Below are positions 1-5,338 of a stretch of DNA of 5,975 bases, one piece after another. The notes beneath the pieces were generated by a model. That model worked only from the letters and a program-made list of their open reading frames with translations. It searched no databases and was not told the DNA's origin. Every line of letters starts with the position of its first letter. Within the stretch, counting starts at the first letter, position 1. Source of the stretch: JBKEAJ01 sp047972135 (lineage in GTDB: Bacteria > Bacteroidota > Bacteroidia > Bacteroidales > Prolixibacteraceae); assembly GCA_047972135.1 (NCBI GenBank), contig JBKEAJ010000050.1:1-5975 (forward strand). Direction: 5' to 3'. The position numbers and the translations under genes are program-made.

Positions 1-187
1 ACTCTTTATATTCTGTTTCAAGAATTTCTGCGAGATTTGGCATTAACTCGGAAGCCAATGTTCTTTCTTCTCTTTCAATTTTTCCGTAAGTTGAAGTGTC
101 CATATCTAAATGCGAGGCTACCTTTCTCAAAGGGAAGCCTAATTCTGTTCTGCGTTGTTTTATGTATTCTCCAAAAGTTGCGACCAT
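1..187 (-). CDS. XRE-family helix-turn-helix transcriptional regulator, N-terminal part (runs off left edge)
   Basis: The minus strand is open from an ATG at 187 to the window edge, giving 62 residues that begin MVATFGEYIKQRR. The layout is that of the XRE/Cro DNA-binding fold: a first helix (about residues 5-16), the segment LRKVASHLDMD (20-30) as scaffold helix, and TSTYGKIEREER (31-42) as recognition helix and following turn. The pattern 'PLRKVA..LD.D.ST..KIER.ER' is typical of small Bacteroidota regulators that often, from family knowledge, sit beside DNA methyltransferase or restriction genes. Any such partner would be beyond the left edge, so that role is inference. Upstream, a TAnnTTTG -7 element and an overlapping GGAC/GTCC palindrome suggest autoregulation. 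The C-terminus is missing only because the window ends. DNA-binding regulator: confident. Target: unknown. Confidence 0.85.
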   Translation of the reverse strand, partial: MVATFGEYIKQRRTELGFPLRKVASHLDMDTSTYGKIEREERTLASELMPNLAEILETEYKE

Positions 188-207
188 ATTTTTCGACAAA
201 TTATTTA

Positions 208-222
208 GGACAAAAATCGTCC
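208..222. promoter_or_regulatory. Operator-like palindrome GGAC-N7-GTCC upstream of the HTH gene
   Basis: GGAC (208-211) and GTCC (219-222) form an inverted repeat with a 7-nt spacer. It covers the predicted transcription start and touches the -7 element of the HTH gene. A related half-site, CGACAAA (194-200), lies 14 bp closer to the start codon and echoes GGACAAA (208-214). This arrangement fits a repressor that controls its own gene, as in many small XRE regulators. That use is inference. Confidence 0.4.
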
Positions 223-229
223 AAAAATA
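222..229 (-). promoter_or_regulatory. Putative -7 promoter element of the HTH gene
   Basis: The minus strand reads TATTTTTG, a perfect match to the Bacteroidota -7 element TAnnTTTG. It would place transcription start near 216-218 and give a leader of about 30 nt before the ATG at 187. No matching TTTG is present at the -33 position, so this is a single-element call. Confidence 0.45.
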
Positions 230-257
230 TGTAATATCCTAATTTCGGGCTGTCTTT

Positions 258-496
258 TTACATTGTGCCCAACGTCTCGGTATGCCTCAACTGGAGTTTT
301 GATTTTCTTAAATTCATAGAGTCTAATGGTTCTTTTCTGAAACGTTTGTTATTTTAACTTCAACAAAGTTTCCGTTTTCAGATATTAGCTCGACTTTGCT
401 TTCTTTCCCTTGAAACTTGCAATGTACATGAATTGGCTCATGCTCCTGCGAGTAGAAAAGTATAATCAATCCCAAAGATTCGTATGGTTTTGGCGT
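258..496 (-). pseudogene. Decayed DUF4160-family gene
   Basis: The frame read from 496 down to 323 encodes PKPYESLGLIILFYSQEHEP followed by IHVHCKFQGKES and a short ELISENGNFVEVKI tract. This is the recognisable core of the small DUF4160 family, whose Bacteroidota members normally start MPK.YE.LG, have HEPIHVH, and continue with G.K.PL after the core. Here the codon where the initiator should be (494-496) is ACG, one transition from ATG, and no ATG, GTG or TTG in this frame begins between the end of the upstream gene and that point. The frame stops at 323-325. A one-base shift near 338-342 would restore a family-like R-K-E-P-L and stay open to a stop at 258-260, but what follows does not resemble the family C-terminus. 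The in-frame extension to 580 lies inside the 3' end of the upstream gene and is spurious. The function of DUF4160 is unknown; members are often seen in small toxin-antitoxin-like pairs. Assignment from memory of the family pattern. Confidence 0.62.
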
Positions 497-536
497 GTTT
501 TTGTCGCAAATAATGTCTTTGTTGTCAGTGCTTTTC

Positions 537-1529
537 TTACTCCTTCCCCGAAAAGAAACGCATAAACTGACTGCGCTCAAACATGCGAGGATTTTCGATA
601 TTCGAGTAATTTAACCGTCCTCTAAATGCTTCTATTGTCTCAAAGGACCATTTATCCATAAACTCCTCTAGCCGACTGAGCATTGAGGGTATCACTTCCA
701 AGCCGTCGGTATAAATGACGGAGCAAAGCTGCCCTACTTTAGCGCCTGTAAGTATTGCTTTTATCAGCTCCTCGCCATCGTGGATGCCTGTCGATGCAGC
801 AAAATCCAACTTTGGCACTGCTGCCGAACTGATAGCAATCCATCGTAGAGTTTTGCGTAGCTCTGCTTGGTTGCTGAATACTGTCGATGAGGTAAGTGTT
901 AGATGCTTAAGGTCTATTTCAGGCTCAAAGAATCTGTTGAACATCACTACTCCCTTAGCGCCATTGGCATACAGCTGGTCAGAGAACCTTACAAGATTTG
1001 TAAAGTAGTTGCCAATCTTTACGGATATGGGGATGGACACTTCCTTTTTTAATTTTCTGATTATATCCAAATAGCCCTCTTCAATAGTCTCTGAACTGGT
1101 ACCTTTTGTCGTTGCTACGTTAAAAATATTTATTTCAACTGCATCAGCACCTGCTTCTTCGAACTCTTTTGCCATTTTAGTCCATTCCGACGCATTGACA
1201 GCACAAATACTTGCAATTATAGGGAAATCCTTACATTCGGCTTTCGCTTTTTTGAGCATGTCTAAGTGTTTGCCTACGTAGTTATTACGCAGATATTCAG
1301 ACATATATTCATAAGCCTCAGTGATGTAAGGGTTTTCTCCATCGTGGCGGAGTCCGTGATGTACCTCGTTGACAAGCTGTTCTTCAAACACCGATTTCAT
1401 TACCACTGCTCCAACACCTGCATATTCTGCCTCCTTTATCTTATCAACCGATGCTGTCTTACCCGAACTCGCCAATACTATGGGGTTCTTGAGTTTTAGT
1501 CCTAAATAACTTGTGCTTAAATCTGCCAT
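537..1529 (-). CDS. Dihydroorotate dehydrogenase-like flavoprotein (PyrD-related, probably not a true PyrD)
   Basis: This is a complete 330-residue protein with the (beta/alpha)8 barrel layout of class 1 dihydroorotate dehydrogenases. Visible landmarks are the N-terminal NPIVLASSG (15-23), the flavin-side lysine in VVMKS (K45), EINIFNVAT (132-140), SVKIG (K171), MFNRFFEPEID (196-206), and the phosphate-binding end STGIHDGEE plus TGAKVGQLCSVIY (246-273). In true class 1 enzymes the fifth-strand motif is ELN.SCPN, where Cys (or Ser) is the catalytic base. Here it reads EINIFNVA, so the base position is Asn137 and the second substrate Asn is Ala139. The NMGLPN-type substrate loop is also not seen. 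FMN binding is likely, dihydroorotate oxidation doubtful. It matches the widely distributed 'dihydroorotate dehydrogenase-like' group of about 330 residues, whose reaction I do not know. The ATG at 1529 sits about 12 nt after the predicted transcription start and has no Shine-Dalgarno. Confidence 0.9.
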   Translation of the reverse strand: MADLSTSYLGLKLKNPIVLASSGKTASVDKIKEAEYAGVGAVVMKSVFEEQLVNEVHHGLRHDGENPYITEAYEYMSEYLRNNYVGKHLDMLKKAKAECKDFPIIASICAVNASEWTKMAKEFEEAGADAVEINIFNVATTKGTSSETIEEGYLDIIRKLKKEVSIPISVKIGNYFTNLVRFSDQLYANGAKGVVMFNRFFEPEIDLKHLTLTSSTVFSNQAELRKTLRWIAISSAAVPKLDFAASTGIHDGEELIKAILTGAKVGQLCSVIYTDGLEVIPSMLSRLEEFMDKWSFETIEAFRGRLNYSNIENPRMFERSQFMRFFSGKE

Positions 1530-1545
1530 TGTAATCTATTTTGAG

Positions 1546-1577
1546 CAAATATAGGTGTTTAATCACTTCGGTGCAAA
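1546..1577 (-). promoter_or_regulatory. Bacteroidota-type promoter of the PyrD-like gene
   Basis: On the minus strand a -33 TTTG (1577-1574) is followed after 20 nt by TATATTTG (1553-1546), an exact TAnnTTTG -7 element. Predicted start is near 1541, leaving a leader of about 12 nt. Confidence 0.65.
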
Positions 1578-1606
1578 AGATGATAAAAATTTACTTGTCC
1601 AAAAAG

Positions 1607-1617
1607 CTAGTTACTAG
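1607..1617. repeat. 11-bp palindrome between divergent promoters
   Basis: CTAGT-T-ACTAG is a perfect 5-bp inverted repeat around one central base. It lies roughly midway between the -33 elements of the PyrD-like gene and upp. It could be a shared operator, but a repeat this short can arise by chance. Confidence 0.3.
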
Positions 1618-1645
1618 TGGCTAAGAACTAACAACAAAAAATCAT

Positions 1646-1676
1646 TTTGTGCCTAGCGATTTATTTGCAATATTTG
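1646..1676 (+). promoter_or_regulatory. Bacteroidota-type promoter of upp
   Basis: TTTG (1646-1649) is followed after 19 nt by AATATTTG (1669-1676), which matches TAnnTTTG at all but its first base. The predicted start near 1681 leaves a leader of about 20 nt before the ATG at 1701, with no Shine-Dalgarno. Confidence 0.5.
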
Positions 1677-1700
1677 TAGGTAATTTTAAAGCACAATAAC

Positions 1701-2327
1701 ATGTCATTATTCGTAGCAAGCCACCCACTTATCAAGCATAATGTCGGATTATTAAGGCAAGCCGATATTTCAACTAAAGAATTTAGGCATTTGTCATCAG
1801 AGATAGCTTCCTTACTGACGTATGAGGCCCTTGAGGATTTGCCCTTGGAAAAAATCAATATCGACGGTTGGGCAGGGTCTGTGGAGGTAGACCAAATAAA
1901 AGGTAAGAAAGTAACAATTGTGCCGATTTTGCGTGCAGGATTAGGCATGATGTCAGGAGTGTTGGATTTAGTGCCTTCGGCAAAGGTGTCGGTGGTGGGT
2001 TATTACAGAAACGAGGAAACCTTGCAGCCCGTTGAGTATTATGCAAAACTTGCCAGTGATATGACTAAAAGAGTTGCTCTTATCATTGATCCAATGTTGG
2101 CAACGGGGGGGACTCTTGTTGCAACAATAGATACCTTGAAACGTGCTGGATGTGAGAAGATTAAGGGGCTTTTCCTTGTGGCTGCCCCCGAAGGACTGAA
2201 AAGGGTAGAGGAGGCTCATCCCGATGTGGAAATATATGTGGCTGCCGTTGACGAAAGGCTGAACGATAAAGGATATATACTTCCCGGACTTGGTGACGCA
2301 GGCGATAAAATCTTCGGAACAAAATAA
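1701..2327 (+). CDS. upp: Uracil phosphoribosyltransferase
   Basis: This cytoplasmic salvage enzyme converts uracil and PRPP to UMP and pyrophosphate. The 208-residue product has the normal family length and all key motifs: ILRAGLGM (76-83), the PRPP-binding loop VALIIDPMLATGGT (125-138) with its paired Asp-Pro and Gly-Gly-Thr, and the C-terminal uracil-binding YILPGLGDAGDKIFGTK (192-208). The ATG at 1701 is the only sensible start, because the N-terminus (MSLFVASHPLIKH) aligns with the usual family start. The gene is divergent from the PyrD-like gene and convergent with the YkvA gene, so it appears monocistronic. No hairpin terminator is visible in the 38-nt gap after it. Confidence 0.97.
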   Translation: MSLFVASHPLIKHNVGLLRQADISTKEFRHLSSEIASLLTYEALEDLPLEKINIDGWAGSVEVDQIKGKKVTIVPILRAGLGMMSGVLDLVPSAKVSVVGYYRNEETLQPVEYYAKLASDMTKRVALIIDPMLATGGTLVATIDTLKRAGCEKIKGLFLVAAPEGLKRVEEAHPDVEIYVAAVDERLNDKGYILPGLGDAGDKIFGTK

Positions 2328-2365
2328 GAGGAGAACAGCATGGTCAGAGAAGTCAGCAACAGAGC

Positions 2366-2656
2366 CTAATTTAAGTTTTTTGTATCTTGCTCTTTTATTT
2401 GCTCCTTGCAGCTATCTGCATCCCACTCCTTAAATTTCTTAAATTCTTTGTTGAAACGTGCTATACCCCAGCCTAATACGGCAGCATCGTCAATAAAACC
2501 AAAAATAGGAACCGCATCGAAGACCGCATCTATGGGACTCACAAAGTAGGCAATGCAAAATATCCATATCAGTATTGAAAGTGTTGAGACGCCTCGATAT
2601 TTACGAGAAAATGACATTTTTATCATTTTGAATATGAGGGCGATAGAGCTTCTCAT
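2366..2656 (-). CDS. Small membrane protein of the YkvA / DUF1232 family
   Basis: This complete 96-residue protein is built around the DUF1232 signature: YFVSPIDAVFDAVPIFGFID followed by DAAVL (about residues 37-61). This matches the family pattern 'SPID.iPd.iP.lGf.DD..vl'. A hydrophobic helix precedes it (about 23-40), and the tail after residue 68 is charged and Lys/Glu rich, so a single- or re-entrant-membrane protein with a cytoplasmic tail is likely. Biochemical function is unknown for the family. The ATG at 2656 lies 8 nt after the stop codon of the PBP4 gene, so the two are almost certainly one transcript. A later ATG (residue 11 or 14) is possible, since the first ten residues are not part of the conserved domain. 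No separate promoter is seen. Confidence 0.87.
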   Translation of the reverse strand: MRSSIALIFKMIKMSFSRKYRGVSTLSILIWIFCIAYFVSPIDAVFDAVPIFGFIDDAAVLGWGIARFNKEFKKFKEWDADSCKEQIKEQDTKNLN

Positions 2657-2664
2657 GCCAGCTG

Positions 2665-4083
2665 TTATTTTAGTTTTTTCAATGCTTCTTCAATCTCATT
2701 TCTCACAGTGCTAGGGGTGCATTTGAAATTATTAAACAAAAAGGTGAAGGTGTATTCTTTTCCCGACTCAGATTTGTAATAGCCACCATAACAGCGTACT
2801 CCGCCTAGAGTGCCGCTCTTTGCACTTATGCGACCTTCGGGAGTTTTGGCAAAACCTAATTTTCTGCCGTCAGGTAAGGAGTTTATAAAAGCTGAGCTGT
2901 TTACGGAGTTATTGTGCATATATTGTAGTATATTAATAAAAAAATCGGGAGTGATAGCATTAAATCGTGATAAGCCACTGCCGTCTTTCATCGACAGATA
3001 GTCGGTGTCAAAACCTTTTTTCTTCCAATATGTCATGATTTGTTCAAGACCCTCTTCCGTGCTGCCTAGCCCTTTCTTTTCGTAGGCTATCTGCTTTATG
3101 AGATGCTCAGCTATCAAATTAAAACTCGTGTAGTTTAATTCTTTTATTATCCTTGCAAGATTCTGTGATTCATGCATATACAAGAGCTTATCCATTTTTG
3201 CCGGAGTACTTGCGACCTCAGACTTTCCTAAGATATTGATACCCTTTTTTAAAAGATAATATTTAAGCTGTTCTCCAAAAAATATGGGAGGATTGCCGAT
3301 AGAACCTTTTATACTAAAGTCGTCTTTCCCTTTGGGTATTGTGCCAAATATTTCTCTGTCGCTTGCCAGATATGAACCAAAAATATAAGCATTGTCACTT
3401 CTTTCATTGGACGATAAAACATTGTTTTTAATATTACTAATTCCGGGGACTTCCGGGTCGGTTCTTAAAATCTCTGTCTTCTCTCCTGCTGTGCTTGGCG
3501 AGCGAAAGTGCACTTCGTAAGTGTTTTCATAAGCCGACAGTGCGTAGCTACCTGCTCCATAGTAGTTTCCTATGTCTTCCCATGTCCATTTCGGAGGGAT
3601 TGGCATATTGTCATATATAGATACATCCAGAAGTATATCGCCTGCAATCGTCGTAACTCCCATGCGTGCAAGTGCCTGATAAATAGAATCGAAAAGTGTT
3701 TCGGGTGCGCAGTCGCTAAATCTTTCGGAACATAGTGTCGGATCGCCACCTCCCTCAATTACCAAATCTCCAACAAGTATTCCAAACTTATTACCCATCT
3801 CTCCGTTGATCCCAAATTTTGTCTTGAATGTATAGTTATAGCCCAACATCTCCATTGCCGATGCTGAGGTTATGAGCTTGGTGACAGAGGCAGGAGCCAA
3901 TGCTAAATTACATTGCCTGTCATAAACTGTTTTCCCCGTTTTTGTCTCTATCACTTTGTATGCCACCAAAGTAGACTTGAAAATCTCGTTGTTATCAATA
4001 TTTGCAAAAGACTGAGCTCCAAGATTTTTTGCAAAAATAAATAAAACTATGATTATGAGGTGTTTAACCAAGTTGTTATTCAT
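2665..4083 (-). CDS. dacB: D-alanyl-D-alanine carboxypeptidase/endopeptidase, PBP4 type (peptidase S13)
   Basis: This 472-residue periplasmic penicillin-binding protein trims or cleaves D-Ala cross-links of peptidoglycan. All three active-site motifs are present: SVTK (S66-K69, nucleophile and general base) in the context ALAPASVTKL, SFN (S320-N322) and KSG (K422-G424) in SAKSGTL. The S13-typical DGSGLSR (367-373) and the long insertion between the first two motifs are also there. The N-terminus has Lys7, a hydrophobic run (about 8-18) and a plausible cleavage after LGA or AQS, so it is exported. Length is normal for the family. The ATG at 4083 is preceded by AAAGGA at 7-nt spacing, one of the few Shine-Dalgarno-like sites in the window. 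A weak -7 match, TACATTTA (4109-4102), lies upstream without a -33 partner. First gene of a two-gene operon with the YkvA protein. Confidence 0.95.
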   Translation of the reverse strand: MNNNLVKHLIIIVLFIFAKNLGAQSFANIDNNEIFKSTLVAYKVIETKTGKTVYDRQCNLALAPASVTKLITSASAMEMLGYNYTFKTKFGINGEMGNKFGILVGDLVIEGGGDPTLCSERFSDCAPETLFDSIYQALARMGVTTIAGDILLDVSIYDNMPIPPKWTWEDIGNYYGAGSYALSAYENTYEVHFRSPSTAGEKTEILRTDPEVPGISNIKNNVLSSNERSDNAYIFGSYLASDREIFGTIPKGKDDFSIKGSIGNPPIFFGEQLKYYLLKKGINILGKSEVASTPAKMDKLLYMHESQNLARIIKELNYTSFNLIAEHLIKQIAYEKKGLGSTEEGLEQIMTYWKKKGFDTDYLSMKDGSGLSRFNAITPDFFINILQYMHNNSVNSSAFINSLPDGRKLGFAKTPEGRISAKSGTLGGVRCYGGYYKSESGKEYTFTFLFNNFKCTPSTVRNEIEEALKKLK

Positions 4084-4217
4084 AAGCTAATCCTTTGCTT
4101 GTAAATGTAGACAATATTGATTCACGCTTCGTTCAGATAATCAACAAGTTCTTGAAAGTTATTCACATTTCCATTTGCATAGAGTGAAAATATGTACAAA
4201 TCAACAAACATTCTTAA
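4084..4217. other. Intergenic region upstream of the PBP4 gene
   Basis: This stretch lies between the FNR terminator and the PBP4 start. It is AT-rich, with no ORF of note, no hairpin and no exact TAnnTTTG element on the minus strand. The PBP4 promoter must lie here, but I can only point to the weak TACATTTA at 4109-4102. Confidence 0.5.
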
Positions 4218-4249
4218 TAAAAAAATGGCAGACTTAAAAGCCTGCCATT
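4218..4249 (-). terminator. Rho-independent terminator of the FNR-type reductase gene
   Basis: AATGGCAG (4224-4231) and CTGCCATT (4242-4249) form a perfect 8-bp stem with a 10-nt loop. Read on the minus strand the stem runs into a seven-T tract (4225-4219). It lies about 22 nt beyond the stop codon at 4272, so it ends the reductase transcript and isolates it from the PBP4 operon. Confidence 0.9.
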
Positions 4250-4271
4250 CATGGTGTTATCTTTTTTAACC

Positions 4272-5078
4272 TTAGAACTTTTCAACATGAATTTGTCCTT
4301 CCGGATTTTTCCTATTCCATTCTGACAATCCTTTCTTTTCAAGATTTTCTGTTACTGTTGCTATCATTTTTGGATTTCCACATAAGAAAATATGAGTAGT
4401 ATCAGGGTCAATTTTAGAGCCAGTAAACTTCTCTATATCGCCGTCGGCAATCATATCTTGTATGAATTTGGTCGAGCCGTTCCATTGTGTCTTTTCTTTA
4501 CCCGGCTCGGTAATTGTCGGGAGATAGAAAAACTTATCAGACAGCGATTGTAATAGTTGCAGCTCTGAGGAATATCCTAAGTCCCAACTGTTGGCGGCTC
4601 CATGTATCACCGAAATATTTCCTTTGCGACGAAGAGCATCAGTTCTTAGCATACTTAAATATGGCGCAACTCCAGTACCTGTTGCAATAAGTACGACATT
4701 TTTGTCCTCAGGAACTTGATTAAGTGTAAACATCCCCACAAATTTCTGCCCCACAAAAACACGGTCGCCAATCTCTAAGTTGAACAAACGAGGTGTCAAT
4801 GCTCCAGAATGTACTAGAGTGATATAAAACTCCAAATACTCTTTTGTCTGCGAAGAGGAGGCTATTGAATATGCCCTTTTAATTAACTTGTCTTCGGCAT
4901 AGGTGTCCATCTCTGGCTGTGCTTCTGCACAACGTCCGCAAGAAGAAGGCAGACCAATAGCTACAAACTGACCCGGAGAAAAATCGGGGAGTTCCCAACC
5001 GTCGGGTGCTATCCTAAAAACTTTCATTATTGGCGATACTTGTATCACCTGTGTTACTATTCCATTCAATGTGTCCAT
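4272..5078 (-). CDS. Ferredoxin/flavodoxin--NADP+ reductase family protein (FNR type)
   Basis: The 268-residue cytoplasmic flavoprotein would move electrons between NAD(P)H and a ferredoxin or flavodoxin. The FAD domain shows PGQFVAIGLP (35-44) and RAYSIAS (68-74), the RxYS flavin-binding motif. The NAD(P) domain shows GTGVAPYLSMLR (124-135) and FLCGNPKMI (231-239). The C-terminus GQIHVEKF ends with an aromatic residue, as in bacterial Fpr-like enzymes. An insert between the first motifs carries Cys47-Gly-Arg-Cys50. A GTG nine bases upstream (5087) is in frame, but the promoter -7 box is at 5095-5102, so transcription would start at about 5090. The ATG at 5078 then has a 12-nt leader, like the PyrD-like gene, and gives the family-typical N-terminus, so I prefer it. 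The gene is alone between its own promoter and terminator. True partner and NADH/NADPH preference cannot be read from the sequence. Confidence 0.9.
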   Translation of the reverse strand: MDTLNGIVTQVIQVSPIMKVFRIAPDGWELPDFSPGQFVAIGLPSSCGRCAEAQPEMDTYAEDKLIKRAYSIASSSQTKEYLEFYITLVHSGALTPRLFNLEIGDRVFVGQKFVGMFTLNQVPEDKNVVLIATGTGVAPYLSMLRTDALRRKGNISVIHGAANSWDLGYSSELQLLQSLSDKFFYLPTITEPGKEKTQWNGSTKFIQDMIADGDIEKFTGSKIDPDTTHIFLCGNPKMIATVTENLEKKGLSEWNRKNPEGQIHVEKF

Positions 5079-5094
5079 ATTACTCACGTTTTTG

Positions 5095-5125
5095 CAAAGG
5101 TATAACTTTTATTTGATTATATAAA
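5095..5125 (-). promoter_or_regulatory. Promoter of the FNR-type reductase gene
   Basis: On the minus strand TACCTTTG (5102-5095) is an exact TAnnTTTG -7 element. TTTA (5125-5122), 19 nt upstream, is a 3-of-4 match to the -33 TTTG. It lies downstream of the tRNA terminator, so the gene is independently transcribed. Confidence 0.6.
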
Positions 5126-5134
5126 TGCATACAC

Positions 5135-5170
5135 AAAACAAAAAGCAGGAAACCCTAAAGTTACCTGCTT
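5135..5170 (-). terminator. Terminator of the tRNA-Leu transcript
   Basis: AAGCAGG (5143-5149) pairs with CCTGCTT (5164-5170). Inside that 7-bp stem a one-base mismatch is followed by three more pairs (AAC with GTT), closing a 6-nt loop. On the minus strand the stem is followed by TTTGTTTT. It begins 10 nt after the tRNA 3' end. Confidence 0.8.
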
Positions 5171-5179
5171 CTAAGCGAG

Positions 5180-5261
5180 TGCGGATGAAGGGACTCGAAC
5201 CCCCACGCCTCGCGGCACTAGATCCTAAGTCTAGCGTGTCTACCAATTTCACCACATCCGC
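5180..5261 (-). tRNA. tRNA-Leu (anticodon UAG)
   Basis: The 82-nt minus-strand transcript folds as a class II tRNA. Acceptor arms GCGGATG (5261-5255) and CATCCGC (5187-5181) pair perfectly. The D-arm is GTG...CAC, and the anticodon stem CTAGA/TCTAG encloses the loop CTTAGGA with anticodon TAG, reading CUN leucine codons. A long variable arm with a GCC/GGC stem around GCGA is the hallmark of Leu, and the T-loop is TTCGAGT. The T-stem contains two G-U pairs. The discriminator base is A (5180), as expected for leucine. CCA is not encoded (the next bases are CTC), so it must be added after transcription. It has its own promoter and terminator. Confidence 0.97.
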
Positions 5262-5267
5262 AAAATT

Positions 5268-5318
5268 GCACGCACAAAAGTACTACTTCTTTTTATATCT
5301 GCAAACTTCCGTGCGTGC
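5268..5318. repeat. 8-bp inverted repeat enclosing the tRNA promoter
   Basis: GCACGCAC (5268-5275) and GTGCGTGC (5311-5318) are perfect inverted copies separated by 35 bp. The interval holds the -33 and most of the -7 element of tRNA-Leu, and one arm covers its predicted start site. It lies 20 bp past the clpB stop, so in a clpB transcript it could fold as a large-loop hairpin followed by AATTTT. Either an operator or the clpB 3' end structure is possible. Confidence 0.5.
5275..5305 (-). promoter_or_regulatory. Consensus promoter of tRNA-Leu
   Basis: On the minus strand TTTG (5305-5302) and TACTTTTG (5282-5275) match the -33 and -7 consensus exactly, with 19-nt spacing. Start is predicted near 5270, about 9 nt before the mature tRNA 5' end. 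Confidence 0.75.
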
Positions 5319-5338
5319 TTTTTATCAATTATCAATAT

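Noticed and set aside
37..234. Plus-strand 65-residue ORF
   Set aside because: It is the antisense shadow of the HTH regulator, whose minus-strand translation fits a known fold.
497..580. N-terminal extension of the DUF4160 frame to an ATG at 580
   Set aside because: It overlaps the 3' end of the PyrD-like gene in another frame, and its residues do not resemble the family; relatives begin at the position of the ACG codon.
1855..2219. Minus-strand ORFs opposite upp
   Set aside because: upp is unmistakable in this interval; the opposite-strand translations show no domain pattern.
5311..5325. Plus-strand terminator (GTGCGTGC followed by a T-run)
   Set aside because: No plus-strand gene lies upstream, and the loop would be 35 nt, so a plus-strand terminator makes no sense here.
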